From the NCBI GenBank assembly GCA_027575805.1, contig JANBPU010000068.1, positions 1-64,000 on the forward strand: DNA of 64,000 bases, given 5' to 3'. The position numbers and the translations under genes are program-made. Positions 12,192-23,296 of the stretch are shown here, piece after piece. The notes under the pieces were generated by a model. It had not been told where the DNA came from, did not search any database, and saw nothing but the letters and a program-made list of their open reading frames with translations. Position 1 is the stretch's first letter, and each line of letters starts with the position of its first letter. Origin of the DNA: Mycoemilia scoparia. Its lineage: Eukaryota > Kickxellomycota > Kickxellomycetes > Kickxellales > Kickxellaceae.

Positions 12192-13388
12192 ATGAGTTTA
12201 TACAACGTGTTTGACAGAATTGCCAACTCGGCATCAAGAGATCCAAGCCCAAGCAGTTCAGACAGCGATATCGAGACTTATTGCGCTGGGGGTGGTAGGG
12301 AAGGGCCAGGTGACCAAAACCACTCGGTGTCACAAAAATGTCAAGCAAGCTATGGTCTGGAGCAGTTGGATCGTAACACCACCAATACTGAGAATAGTTC
12401 TTTAGCTAGCAATGTGCTTTTATGGAATTATCCGCTTGAACAAGAGAGGAACGAAATAGACCAACCTGTCTCTACTGCTATTTCCTCTTCGCCTTACCTT
12501 ATCGCTCATGACAATATCGGCAACAATGCCGTTAAGAGTCTGACAAATCCCAGAAAAGCTTATAGAAGGCGGGCGTCGGGCATGCACAAAAAACCACGCC
12601 ATGACAGACGCCATGTCATCATCCCGCCTCCACCTGGGATTCAGCACATCTTGGCCGGCACCGCTGCTGGTCACTACGGGTATACCAAAACCACGCGCAA
12701 AAAAAGAAAAGAAACCTCCATTCCCGCTGCTATCAATGGGTATCATGAAGAAGACGCCAATAGTAATCACATTGACATCACCAGGAGCTGCGATATTGAA
12801 GATGGTAGGCGTAGTGATACCAGCATTATTAGTAGCAGTAGTAGCTCAAGTATTATTAATGATAACGGGTACTTTAGTTCCTCAGATGAATTTTTTATTG
12901 CGGTCAAGAGGGCAGCATCCTTGAAAGAACCAAAAACCGATAATGCCAATGGTATGGTGAACCTGCGCCATTCCGACTCAATAAATGGCAGCATTACTGG
13001 CCATCAAAAGACATCTCAAGATGGATTGCTGTTGCTTTGGCCTGAACCAACAAGCGCCATTATCGACAAAGGCAGGGAAGAGGAGCACAGCAAAGATATA
13101 GTACTGGATCATCATGGCTTTATGATGAGTAATAACAAAAAGCTAGATGCCAATACAATCGCCTCCACAGAAGCCTCTTCATTGATTAAAAAGCCACTAA
13201 ATACTACTAGTATAAATAACACAAGTTTTAAGCTAAAAACTCCAACCAGTATGCTGAATCCAAAGTTTGCTGCTCTCCCAGATAATTGGAGCGATATAAA
13301 TAAAAGCGAGTCATTTTTTGTCAATGTAAGCACAACAAATATATTATTCAAGTCCAAAATGTCACATCTTATTGCTCACAATGAATGA
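12192..13388 (+). CDS. uncharacterised Ser/Asn-rich low-complexity protein, 398 aa
   Basis: Single exon, ATG to TGA. I do not recognise it. It begins MSLYNVFDRIANSAS, has an acidic Ser cluster (SPSSSDSDIET), a basic stretch around residues 120-145 (KAYRRRASG...KKPRHDRRH) followed by PPPPG, a second Ser run (residues about 205-220) leading into FSSSDEFFIAVKRAASLKE, and a Ser/Thr/Asn-rich C-terminal half. RRAS and KRAAS look like basophilic-kinase sites and the basic cluster could be a nuclear-localisation signal; both are inference. No membrane segment or enzyme motif is visible. It looks like a mostly disordered regulatory protein. The length of the open frame in an AT-rich background supports it as real. 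Confidence 0.65.
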   Translation: MSLYNVFDRIANSASRDPSPSSSDSDIETYCAGGGREGPGDQNHSVSQKCQASYGLEQLDRNTTNTENSSLASNVLLWNYPLEQERNEIDQPVSTAISSSPYLIAHDNIGNNAVKSLTNPRKAYRRRASGMHKKPRHDRRHVIIPPPPGIQHILAGTAAGHYGYTKTTRKKRKETSIPAAINGYHEEDANSNHIDITRSCDIEDGRRSDTSIISSSSSSSIINDNGYFSSSDEFFIAVKRAASLKEPKTDNANGMVNLRHSDSINGSITGHQKTSQDGLLLLWPEPTSAIIDKGREEEHSKDIVLDHHGFMMSNNKKLDANTIASTEASSLIKKPLNTTSINNTSFKLKTPTSMLNPKFAALPDNWSDINKSESFFVNVSTTNILFKSKMSHLIAHNE

Positions 13389-13751
13389 AATGTTTATAGA
13401 TAGATTGACAAATACATTAAACTCATCTTTTATATACCTATATTTGTGTTTTTACTCATAGGTTCCGATAATGTTCGTGAATTACGATGGCTTGTGGTCC
13501 TGCCCGTTTCCAGATTGCAAAGCAGTAACAAATATATGGCATTATAGTTCACAAAATGCACTAAGAACTGAATTCATTATCCCGCACCTGGAGACAAAGC
13601 ATTTGTAGATTGACTCAAGTTTTGGTTTCTAAAAATTCCCATTTTATATAATTCAATGGCATCCTAATATATACAATTCTAAAAATGACAACCATTGTGT
13701 GTATTATAAGAAAATTGGCAGTATGTTGAAATTATAATTGTTGGATGTTTG
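13389..13751. other. intergenic, 0.36 kb
   Basis: AT-rich spacer between the convergent 12192 gene and the histidinol-phosphatase relic. I see nothing in it. Confidence 0.5.
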
Positions 13752-14338
13752 TTAGTTTTGGTTATATCCATTGAGTGTCCAAAATGGGTGATTGAGCGCA
13801 TCAGTCAATTCAACACAGCGCAAGACATCACTGTCACTGTCCTTTGCAAAGTAGCTCAGAGTTTTGATATTCATAGTCTTTAGATATTCGAAGAGATTCG
13901 AGTAGTATAACCCAACATCTCGTGGTCCATGACTGTCATCGCTTATAGTAAATTTGGCACCGCGGTTGATCAACTCTTGGAGCACGTCTTTTAGTGGATA
14001 AGCATTGGGAAGTCCTTTTTTCCAAGCTCGGCTGTTGATCTCAAATACTGCATTGTATTTGATTGCAGCATCGATATTTCTCTGAACCTTGGCCCATACC
14101 TCGGGCCTGTCAGCCAAACTTTGTTTGGATTTGGGAGAAAATATCCGAATCAGATCGAAATGACCAATGCTTCAGGCTTGATCCTTGTTATTAGCTCATA
14201 CTGTGCATCAAAGTACACGCTGTAAAGTTTATTGTAGTCTTCGCCACATGAATCAAGTGCCTTTTGATACGTTTCCTTGTCAAAATCGATGGGGATTTTT
14301 TTAACATGGTGTAGATATTCAACAGTATAGTCCAAGCT
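13752..14338 (-). pseudogene. HIS2: histidinol-phosphatase (PHP family, His2) relic: 5'-truncated at a MITE and frameshifted
   Basis: The reverse strand encodes the C-terminal part of the PHP-type histidinol phosphatase, the penultimate enzyme of histidine synthesis. Visible are HHVKKIPIDFDKETY (family HHVxGIPIDFD), YFDAQYELITRIKPEA, GHFDLIRIFSPKSK, and in the last block FEINSRAWKKG, ISDDSHGPRDVGLYY, all in family order. Two lesions are visible. First, near 14145-14152 the frame changes between PEA and GHFDL, consistent with loss of one base. Second, homology stops at about 14338, where a family A element begins; the N-terminal metal-binding HxH region is not found beyond it. The block carrying SDDSHGP is intact. 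A functional copy would be expected elsewhere unless the organism is a histidine auxotroph. Confidence 0.85.
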
Positions 14339-14460
14339 ATATGGATCATAACTTTTGAAGGGTAAATTTTGGTGGTCAATGATTATAGGGGCAGCCACAG
14401 CCAAATGGATGACCAGTTTTACTAGTAAACTTTCACCCTTCAAAAACAATCACCCATATG
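14339..14460 (+). mobile_element. MITE family A (short), copy A1, at the HIS2 break
   Basis: Ends ATATGGATCATAACTTTTGAAGGG and CCCTTCAAAAACAATCACCCATATG are inverted repeats; the core has GATTATAGGGGC and CACAGCCAAATGGATGACC. It abuts the truncated His2 frame. Confidence 0.9.
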
Positions 14461-15582
14461 GTGATCTGGTATAACTTGGTGCTAAACATAGCTTTTAATT
14501 TATTTACAAGCAAGCTGTGATTTTTGGTTTCAACTAATTCGGTCTCAAGACAAAATTAACGCTGTTCAGTCTCAAGGCATTTTTGGAACAAGCAAAACAA
14601 TCAGATGCCGATCTAAGCTTCAACAATACTAGAGGATGTTAACTCAGATCTGCACCTGGGTTAGGACATGCTATTATGCCACGTCAGTCGTTTACCTATA
14701 TAACGTGGGCATTTAACAAACCCTTAATGTGTTTATGTTCCCCCTAAGCCACATCGTATAGCACAAAAGCGACAAGATGTTGAAGATAAGCTCCAAATCT
14801 TTAACATCTAACATCTAACGAAAACACGTCTAACCCTTGTCCTTAAGCGGTCAAATTACCCTTGAGATCCGTAATAAAAAAGTAAAGAGAAGAAGTGCCC
14901 AATTGTTAGGTTGCTGATGGTATCGGATGACTTATTTTTCTCCGGTATCTCCATTCCATTGTTTCTAATAAGCTTAATGAAAATTAAGTTCAATTATAAT
15001 CAGATAATAGTTCATCCTGGCTGAAAATTGATCTGTACCCTAAATTATCTGCTAACTAAAGCTCAGATAAGGACTTACCACCATTTTTGCTGTAAATTAT
15101 TCCAACAAATGTCACTAATTCTCCGTATCAATACTTTATTATTTTAATGTAGATAAACATAAGCATATCAGCTGATAGATTGCATTGCATGCAGTCGGTA
15201 TTAGATTGAACCAGAAAAAAGAGCCTAGTCCACCAAAAGATGTATAGACAAGGTACGAGGAGCTATCTTTTCAGAAAACTGTTGCTATCATGATCATCTC
15301 GGCCTCTGGAATTCCAACTCTTACCCTGACATTGTATTTTTAGCATGTGTAGACCCGTGTAAAGTAGGACTTGGAATCGGTTTAGGTCTGACCATAGCTA
15401 CAAAAATATGTGAAAAAATGAGGGGGGAGAGAGAGTAGCTCAAGTATAGTCATGAAGAGAGATATATTAGATGTCTATCGATTGAATTCATCTATTTAAA
15501 CAGCAAAACCTCCACTAACCAAATCTAACCTCAGCAATTCACTCTTGGATTTCTACAACATCTTCAACAACATCTTTACACA
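14461..15582. other. intergenic, 1.1 kb
   Basis: AT-rich DNA upstream of the His2 relic. I looked for the missing His2 N-terminus on the reverse strand and did not find it. No other feature is seen. Confidence 0.5.
15493..15500 (+). promoter_or_regulatory. TATA-like box of the small gene at 15583
   Basis: TATTTAAA lies 90 bases before the ATG, followed by a C/A-rich leader of the kind expected of a fungal 5' UTR. Confidence 0.45.
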
Positions 15583-15702
15583 ATGCAACCCAACGATACT
15601 ATCAACCCCACCACTACCTCCGACAGCACTGGACTTGTCGATCCCAACATCGTCGAGGACACTAATCTCATCGACAGTGAGCAGATCAACGAATCCCTCT
15701 AA
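15583..15702 (+). CDS. small acidic peptide, 39 aa, unknown
   Basis: The ATG follows a C/A-rich leader and a TATA-like box. The peptide MQPNDTINPTTTSDSTGLVD continues with an acidic Ile/Asn-rich end and closes ...QINESL. Codon use (GAC, ATC, CTC, AAC, ACC) is more C-ending than the surrounding AT-rich DNA, as in well-expressed genes. It has no Cys, no signal peptide and no known motif. An alternative is that a GTGAGC site at 15678 is a splice donor and this is only the first exon of a longer gene; I could not settle a matching acceptor. Confidence 0.4.
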   Translation: MQPNDTINPTTTSDSTGLVDPNIVEDTNLIDSEQINESL

Positions 15703-16432
15703 TCGTCTCAATTATTCTATCTTTCGCTAGCTGACGGATCAGTTCTCTAATGTCAGATCTCAGGGTAAAAAAACTACCAAGCCAATGATTTTGTCAAATA
15801 CAGCTGGCTGTTTCCTCATAATATCATTTTTTGCTTTGACATTTGGTATTAGAGTTAGTTGAGACCTGCTTATTTACAAGCAAATATACCACAATAAACC
15901 TCCATAAAAAACTAAAAAACATTAGCAGCTATAGAGTTAGGGCTGTTATATTAGAACTAAAAAGGAAATGCAAAAGACAAAAAAAATCAACTATTTCAAA
16001 CCTAGTACATATTATACAAGTGTGTAATAATAGTATAAATGTAAAAGCATGACAAACATTTTTACGAATATTTGAAGTTAAAAAACTAAGGGCAGTAGTA
16101 ATGTTATTGCTTGTGGTATTTTGAAGCTTCGACAGCAATGGTTGCCAATCCCAAAAAAATTTCGACCGCTGCATTTCATAGACATCGACATCGATTTCGT
16201 AGCCGCCACAACAGAACAGAGAAGATAAAGACAACAGTCAAGAACAATTGTTATTATTAAAATAAATTTGAGAATTTCGTGATGAGATATCAGGAACCAA
16301 TTAGGCAGATGTGACAAGTGGCCCCACCACACAACACAATACATCAACACACACACATAGAGGCTTTTCTTTGAGATCTGGGAGTCTTTCCCTCTCTTCT
16401 TTGGTTGGGATTGGCAATAGTTGCGGGCCTCA
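15703..16432. other. intergenic, 0.7 kb
   Basis: AT-rich spacer between the small peptide gene (plus) and the RMD1 3' end (minus). No supportable feature is seen. Confidence 0.5.
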
Positions 16433-18985
16433 TTACTCCTGGTAATAAAAGACCACAACTTCCAAAGTCATCACAAAGATATCGACCACTGAAAAAGAGA
16501 AAAGTTTAATATATACACACAGATATTAATATACATTAGAAATGCCATCGTTATTCATGTATGTATCCAACAATCAATAGTCATAATGAATATGGCATAG
16601 GGATCATCATACAAAGAGACCCCATTTCCACTCACTCATCATCACTCACCCTTTCTCAGCACCTTCTCTCCATATATGTGTGTTTTTGATGGGGAGGGGA
16701 AGTGTTGGCCGGCTGGAGCTAGCTACTCTCCCCACCCCACGAGTAGATCCTCCATCATCTTATCGATAAGATGGTGGAATGGAGTGGTGTGTGTATTTGT
16801 ATGTGGGGGAGAGAGAGAAGTAATAAGTGAAAAATTCATTAGTAAACTTACCAATAAGAATAATAACGATCCATTCCAAAAATTCGCCTATGAATGGTAT
16901 AAAATTACAAGCAATAGTTAGTATCGCAAAGTATGCTAATTATATCAAAGTCACAAATATTGATGGTAGTGAAAGCTTACCGTGTGTGCCGTTAAGATGA
17001 TCTCTCAGCATCTCCAACATATCACTAATAACCGATACTCGATGATTCATAATCTCAACTCTCTGTGGAATCTCAAGATATTCCCTGATAGCAGTATAAA
17101 GTGGCTGCAAGCTAGGTTCCGACCAAAAGATCTCAGGCGTATCCAGAATATTACTGACCAAATTTACATTAACCCTGGTAATAAACAGCTGGCCAATCTT
17201 TTTCGTAATAGCTTTGCGACTCATTTCAACCAACCCGGATTGAGCCATTCTTTGGGGAATATGCTTAGTAGCATCAATAGTATCATCGATCAATGCTTCA
17301 TATAACGACAGCTTAGTGGACTGAGCCAATGCGTGAGAGATAGACATCTTGGCCATGTAGTTTCGGGGATTACTCAAAATAATTACATCGTTGTAAACTC
17401 GTTGACGATATTCTCGACTGTACCAGAAATGCAATTCTTCGATTTCGATTCCATCCTCCTCTTCATCGATTTGCTCAACGGCAAACTCATTGATATCGTC
17501 GATGAATTGTTTTTCTTCGTCTTCAGTCATGCCCCACAATACGACAACACCATACTCGAATAGGAAGACTTCGCTGGTAATTGTGATGGGTTCAGGTGAT
17601 GATGAACGAGTTAATGTCATTTCGCCGCCACCATTAGCATATTCGGATTGCTTAGATTCTCCATTAGCCGTGGTCGTCGTGGCTTGTTTGTTCTCCTGGC
17701 CATCATCAGCTTTGGGAGACTTCCCATCTTTTACAGTATTCTCCTTCTTACTACCAGCATTCAAATTGCTACTATTATTATCATTCCTGTCAAGGTTTTT
17801 GTGATTCGTAAGAGTCTGATTAGAGTCTGATTGATTTGACTTGATCCTCCTATCAGATTCATCACCTTTGTCCTTCTTATCAGCATCACCTGTAGCAGCA
17901 GCAGCTGCTGCTGCTGCTGCGCCATTAAAGTCAGGCACGTGCCTTGACATCATATCGATCTCAAAAGTACGGGGCTTAGAATAATTAAAAACAGAATATA
18001 TGCATTCATCCAAAAGGATAGGCGACGACCCATTGGTAATCTTTCGAGACTGCAGCCACTTGAACAATGCAGATAACCGATAAGACCCTGCAGTACAATA
18101 TGCAGTGACTCTGGGAATGTCCCTGTAGCGCATCTTTTTGTTTTGTTCAATTTCTTGCCTGATATCAGCAGTTGGGGCAGTTGATGAGATCATATGGTAC
18201 ATATCATCACCGCCATCATGGTAAACTACAGCGTCTTCGGGTAGAAGTGGCATTGGTGGAGCGATGGGTCGAAGCTCATCTTCGCCTGGAAGTAGTTTGA
18301 GCTTCTGGGAGGTTTTGGATGTACGGTTTACTGGCTTTCTTGGTTTGGTTGAAGGCGTTACCATATTGATTGATGTTGAAATGCCACCAGGACCGCCACC
18401 ATAGTATTGACCAAGACCTGAGTAGGTGGGTGCTATTCCAGTAGCTGATACAACACCACCACCTGGCATTGATGTAAAGTTTTGACCACCTGCACCACCA
18501 CCACTTTGATAGTTTGTAGCACCGTAGTGTCCAGAAGGATTTTGAGAAGAGTTGGATTGATGGTACTGATGTTGACCACCGCCAAAATAATTCGTTGTGT
18601 TGCCAGTATAGCTTCCTCCTCCACCTCCGCCATGCTGAGGATTGCCATTACCAGGGCTGAAGTTCTGGCTGGCAGCATTTAAAGTATTATGTCGTGATGC
18701 AGTATTCGACCTAAACATGATTTCACGCTGCATCAAAGTAGGAGCCGGCGAACCGCCGGTTTTCGAGGTGACGCCTCTTAGACGAGTACTCCCTACAGGA
18801 GGAGCAGCTGGAGGATTAGCACCGCCGCCGACAGTGGCTATGGATTGAGAGGGAGGAGAGCGAGCGACGGCTTGATACGTGGCATTACCAAGAGTTCGAC
18901 GCATATTACCACTACCGTCATTATTGCCAGCACCACTATTACCACCAGTATTCTGGTTATTTAATAAGTTTGATTTTGGATCCAT
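16433..18985 (-). CDS. RMD1: RMD1/DUF155 family protein, 3 exons (one of 36 nt)
   Basis: Exons are 18985..16981, 16887..16852 and 16488..16433; phases agree, giving 698 aa. The DUF155 family (yeast Rmd1/Rmd8, mitochondrial RMND1) consists of membrane-anchored proteins; the molecular role is poorly known. Recognisable blocks are RVTAYCTAGSYRL, the start of the DUF155 domain, FLFEYGVVVLWGM, and DDTIDATKHIPQRMAQSG. The last two exons join to give GEFLEWIVIILIVVDIF, the C-terminal membrane helix typical of the family. The first ~280 residues are Gly/Asn/Ser-rich, and a long insert inside the domain has a poly-Ala run (reverse of the GCTGCTG run at 17889-17922) and Asp/Lys/Asn-rich sequence. The start MDPKSN is preceded by TTTCTTTCTCAG, suggesting a 5' UTR intron. 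Confidence 0.93.
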
Positions 18986-20524
18986 ATTGCTAAAGTTGTA
19001 GGACAAGGACAAGCCTGAGAAAGAAAAAAGCAAGTAAAGAAAAAAAGAATAATGAATAAAGACACTAAATAGAAGCAAAAGAAAAGTCTGTCTTGGGCTT
19101 ATTAAAGGGAAGTAGCAAGTATTAGTGTGTTATAAGACTGGACTGCACCACAACCAAGGAGAGGGAGAGAATGAATAAAAATGACAGATGAAGGGCGAAT
19201 CAAGGCGTGGGTGGGAAAGTTCAATATATATTAGAGAACAGCGCTTTGGCTGTGATGGAGATTTGCAAAAAATGTGGTAGAGAATGTGTGGCGATTGATT
19301 GGATGAGAGAACCGTGATGCTATTTGCTATTGCTGTCCCGAAATGCTACTGCGGTTTATGCAAATTAATGCTAAATTGTAATAGTAACTTTGACCAACTG
19401 CCTGTCTGTTAGAACAGCACAAGAAGTATTAAAATATATCTGCGTGTATTGAGTTCAGTAAATGTAAGGGACTAAAACACCTTGGCTGTTAAAAAAAATT
19501 CTTCAAGGCAAATTTATAATGTGTTCTGACACCAACCACGATGATGATGAACCTCAGAAGGAAGATCTCAACCAAATGGCAAAGGGAAATAGGAAGAATT
19601 GGGTAAATCCGAAAAGAAAGAATTGGTAGGGAAGATAAAATTTGGGGAGAGAAGCAATGGGGCTAATAATAGGGAAAGTCGGTGCCTTTTTGTGTGTTAA
19701 CCGTCTTATAAAAATCCATCTGTAATAGTTGCAGCTGGTAAAGACTCCTCTATAAAAGTGTACTGGAATAATCCCTCCAATGCTCCTCCTAAAATGTATG
19801 ACCTATAGGCCAAACTTTCAGGAATGTATGAGGGTGCAGGATTGTTCCCTTCTAATGAAGAACCTACCAGCTGTGAGAAGAAAACTGGGCTCCCTGCCTT
19901 TGCTCTGTGTATGAATGCGTTTGTCCGATTGGGGCTGATAAAGGACAACCCTTTCTGCAACATAAACACGACTATTATTTACTTTTTCATTCTGATGAAG
20001 GCGGCAGTGTGGCATGTGACTGTAGGCTTGGAACTGATATATTCCTTTCTGACCTTTTCTCTCTTCTGATATGTGTTGGGCGAAAATAACAAGGCTGTTT
20101 CTAGCAATTTCCCAATCCTTGTAGCAACAGTTTAATCCAAGAGCTGTGGTACCACTATTGTTTTGTTGTGGTTGTTGTGGGGACCATGGGGCACAGTCTC
20201 GGATGCAAGGTTTGGCATTTTTGATCACCGATTCCACACAAAAGTTGCCGACTGTTTATGTGTGTGCGTTCAAATTATCTCGTTCACTATCAAGAATTTT
20301 CTGCAGCTGCATAGTAACTTCCTATTCTCAGTTCCTCACCCCATTGGTCAAACCCAGACATTACTTTTATCAGCCCAGCATTAGTTGATATTTCTAACTC
20401 ATCCACACGCAAAACCAAGATTCTAAGTTTGGCCATCTGGTGTCAGGGCCTATTTGCCAAGTAGAGACCCTTCACCCTCCCACTATTTAATAAACTAGCC
20501 TGTTCGTCTAACTCCATTAACAAA
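18986..20524. other. intergenic, RMD1 promoter side
   Basis: About 1.5 kb. The first ~100 bases probably contain a 5' UTR intron of RMD1. The longer reverse-strand frames around 19706-20237 show no recognisable domain. No repeat copy is seen. Confidence 0.45.
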
Positions 20525-20664
20525 ATGTGGATCATTATTTTTGAAGGGCTAATTTTTACTAGTAGGTCAGTTTCATCATGCATACTTGCCAACCTACATT
20601 GTCATTGATAAATGCATTGGCATGTGCAGTATGCATTTAGCCCTTCAAAAATAATCCCTCATAT
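20525..20664 (+). mobile_element. MITE family A (long), copy A2
   Basis: Inverted ends GTGGATCATTATTTTTGAAGGGC and GCCCTTCAAAAATAATCC. The core has TACTAGTAGGTCAG and CCAACCTACATTGTCATTGATAA, shared with A3, A11 and A13. Confidence 0.92.
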
Positions 20665-21125
20665 TATGAGGCATGAAAATGAGTTGTAGAGTCAAGAATG
20701 CATGTTTAAAACAATCTGGCCTTGTTCAACTACCAACGACTATTACAATAATCACAATAATGGCAAACATTCTCTGGTCAAAACAGAGAGCAGAACAGTA
20801 CTACTGCTCGCCTGTATGACCATTGTTTGACTTACAAGGCAATGCCAAAATGCTTTGTAGACACTATGCATGATGTCATAGCCAGCCATAGCAGTATATA
20901 TATTCGCTCATCCTGTTTACATAATATCCATATGATGGACTTCAAGCTGTTTGGCCATCGCCAGGAGTAGGAGCAAAAAAGACAATGGGCTCGGGATTCC
21001 GCAAGTTTGGCTTGGCCATGTACTGGGAATGGCACTTGCCAATAAGAATTGAGTGTAGGAATGGTCTATAAAGGATACTAAATACGACATGGCGTACGAT
21101 ACCTGTTTGGTGTTTGCAATATGAG
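20665..21125. other. intergenic between MITEs A2 and A3
   Basis: Short unique stretch with no supportable gene. Confidence 0.5.
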
Positions 21126-21266
21126 CATATGAGTGATTGTTTTTGAAGGGCTAAGTTTTACTAGTAGGCCAGTTTCAACTTGCATAAGACAAGGCCTATA
21201 TTTTCATTGACCAAGGTCTCATTATGCACTATCTGCATTTAGCCCTTCAAAAATAACTACCCATAT
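21126..21266 (+). mobile_element. MITE family A (long), copy A3
   Basis: CATATGAGTGATTGTTTTTGAAGGGC at the left and GCCCTTCAAAAATAACTACCCATAT at the right. The core TACTAGTAGGCCAGTTTCAACTTGCATA is a variant of A2. Confidence 0.92.
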
Positions 21267-21750
21267 CTGCGTAAAAGTAAGTGGTAGAATAGTCCTGTAG
21301 CATATTAGTGTACATACTAATAAGTCCGTTCGGGTCCGTCCTCATTCCTACACCGAGATAACTGCCTGCTCTAGTAAACTATTCTCCAAATCTTTAAAAT
21401 GACTTAGCGAATTGTTGACAAAAGGTTGTATAAGGTTGGAATATACTAATTTTTAAATCTAACTGAGAATTGTAATTGAGTATCCCTAATAAACATTTTA
21501 TCATGCCGAGTTCCATTTTGCAGATGTTGATCCGAGATTATGAATTAGTTTTTTCTTTGGGCTAATCGTCACATTATAGTCAAACTGAGATAGGTGAAAT
21601 GTCACAAAGTCCAGCATTGGTTGCACGCTATCATTTCATTTTGATATCGTACTTGAACACAATGCGAACCTTCAGACACAAGAAGGAAATTCTTGGCAAA
21701 TGTGCCCAACTCACCCTTTAACTTTTGGTGAATTAGAAACTTACAGTTTC

Positions 21751-21760
21751 TATAAAAATA
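21751..21760 (+). promoter_or_regulatory. TATA box of family copy 1
   Basis: TATAAAAATA lies 270 bases upstream of the 22020 ATG; a pyrimidine- and A/C-rich leader follows. Confidence 0.4.
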
Positions 21761-22019
21761 TACAAACTCCACAATCTTGATGCTCATTATTGCACCTTTT
21801 ATCTATCTAATCTTTACACAGCAGCACCACAAATCCCTTTCCAAAACAATATCTGTTCAGCAGACAACAAACCTCCCCTTTTTGGTAGAGGTAATTATCC
21901 AGCAAAGCCATGAGGTTGTTGGCCAGCACGCTATCAGTCCTCCAAAGGATGGTAATCAAGATGAATCTCAAGCGCTCCAAACCTGCGACACAATCAACTA
22001 ATTCCTGAATCATACTGAG

Positions 22020-22424
22020 ATGCGTGCAAAATACCAACGGCTCATCCAAGAAACCACTGATGCAGAAAGAGAGGAATTCCTTCTTGATATGTTTGATAAA
22101 TCCACATCCTTTTTGATAGGTACCAAAACCAAGCTTGGAATCCGGATCAATGGATATCAACAAACTCGTCTGCGCCACCTTGGAGTCCACGCCTTTGATA
22201 GAAACATGCCTTGCAAATTGGAGACTACTCAACAAAAATTTATAAACCTTGTTGAGGAGATCCATTTAAAGGCCAGAAAATTTACCGATGGTAGTGATGT
22301 TATCAACGATGGTAATAATTTTGCTAATCTTTTTTGTGATATCAATGAATTGGTGCGACTAGTATCTACACTTGTAGCGATTTATTCTGCTGCACTTGAA
22401 ATATTCTTTGCTACTGAGGGTTGA
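22020..22424 (+). CDS. unknown protein, novel paralogous family copy 1, 134 aa
   Basis: ATG after an in-frame TAA. Not recognised. Its C-terminal half lines up with the proteins at 23297-24021 and 27856-28701. The shared pattern is a QQxF or DKF start of a helix, an Asp-Val/Ile-(Asp/Asn) segment, then a hydrophobic stretch LVSTLVAIYSAALEIF that matches MVSFVAICDAVLERF and AMVSICDFVLEMF in the others. The N-terminal part (MRAKYQRLIQETTDAEREEF) is charged and helical-looking. It is shorter than copy 3 (281 aa), so an upstream exon or a lost N-terminus is possible: the 21780-22001 interval is open in another frame. The reverse strand also carries a 152-aa frame here, which I take as its shadow. 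Confidence 0.5.
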   Translation: MRAKYQRLIQETTDAEREEFLLDMFDKSTSFLIGTKTKLGIRINGYQQTRLRHLGVHAFDRNMPCKLETTQQKFINLVEEIHLKARKFTDGSDVINDGNNFANLFCDINELVRLVSTLVAIYSAALEIFFATEG

Positions 22425-23296
22425 GTTGATAGATATCGAGAGTTAGCTGAGAAAATAGTGAGGAATAATTTTGTGAGAAGGTTTGACTTGGATGCCTTGG
22501 TGGTTATCAGGCTACAATAATTAAAGTGTTTGCTTGTTTACTTTATTTTGCCATTTCTTTTTTCATTGATTAATGACTGCTATTTTGAGGTTTGGAACTG
22601 GTTGCTGTATATAGATTTAAATAAATGTGTAATATTTAAATACTTTGCGTTGTTGAATTTGTGAGAATTGAATAGGACAGCCTCATGAATGATTAGATTG
22701 TGTTTAGCGTGTTTAGCTGAATGTTTCAAATTTGGCTTATCTACTTATTTAGCTGCCAAAATAAAGCATTTTTTGGTGCTCTACATCCACGGGCAATAAC
22801 GAGGTTGTAATCTGTAAAACCCAACAACAACAACTTGGGCCAGATTTTGATTGTTCATGCTTTAGTTAAGCCGACGAGTGCCATTTTGAGTAAGTAATTG
22901 ATTTTGTTACAAGAACAATACTCCATATTTATCATGCCTTTGATGTATAAAGATTTTGATAAAAGCATTGGACAATGCAAATATCAATATGTTTCGGTAG
23001 ATTATGTTAGCTCCTATGCAAGCAAACTAGTAAAGCAGGTAAACTCTATGCCAGTATACAAAGTTATTCTTTATTAGGCAGTGACACTTTATCATATATT
23101 TGATAATCAGGATAAATACTCCCTATTTTTCTACAACTACAAAAGTTGATTTCTATTATCATTATTGATTTTCACTTTTCACTTTTCACCGCATTGCAGC
23201 ACAAAACAGCACAGAAGTTACTAGCCACCCATACCACAACATTGACTCTTGAATTATACTGTAGTGGAGGCCAGTAGTAGTACTGGTAGACAAGAA
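22425..23296. other. intergenic between family copies 1 and 2
   Basis: AT-rich spacer. The last ~190 bases (pyrimidine-rich, TTCACTTTTCACTTTTCACC) resemble a promoter and leader for copy 2. Confidence 0.4.

Noticed and set aside
19706..20237. Reverse-strand frames of 87 and 139 aa
   Set aside because: No recognisable motif, no splice or promoter context, overlapping frames on both strands; probably chance.
21807..22265. 152-aa open frame on the reverse strand
   Set aside because: It overlaps family copy 1, whose plus-strand translation aligns with two other loci; the reverse frame has no domain or promoter support.
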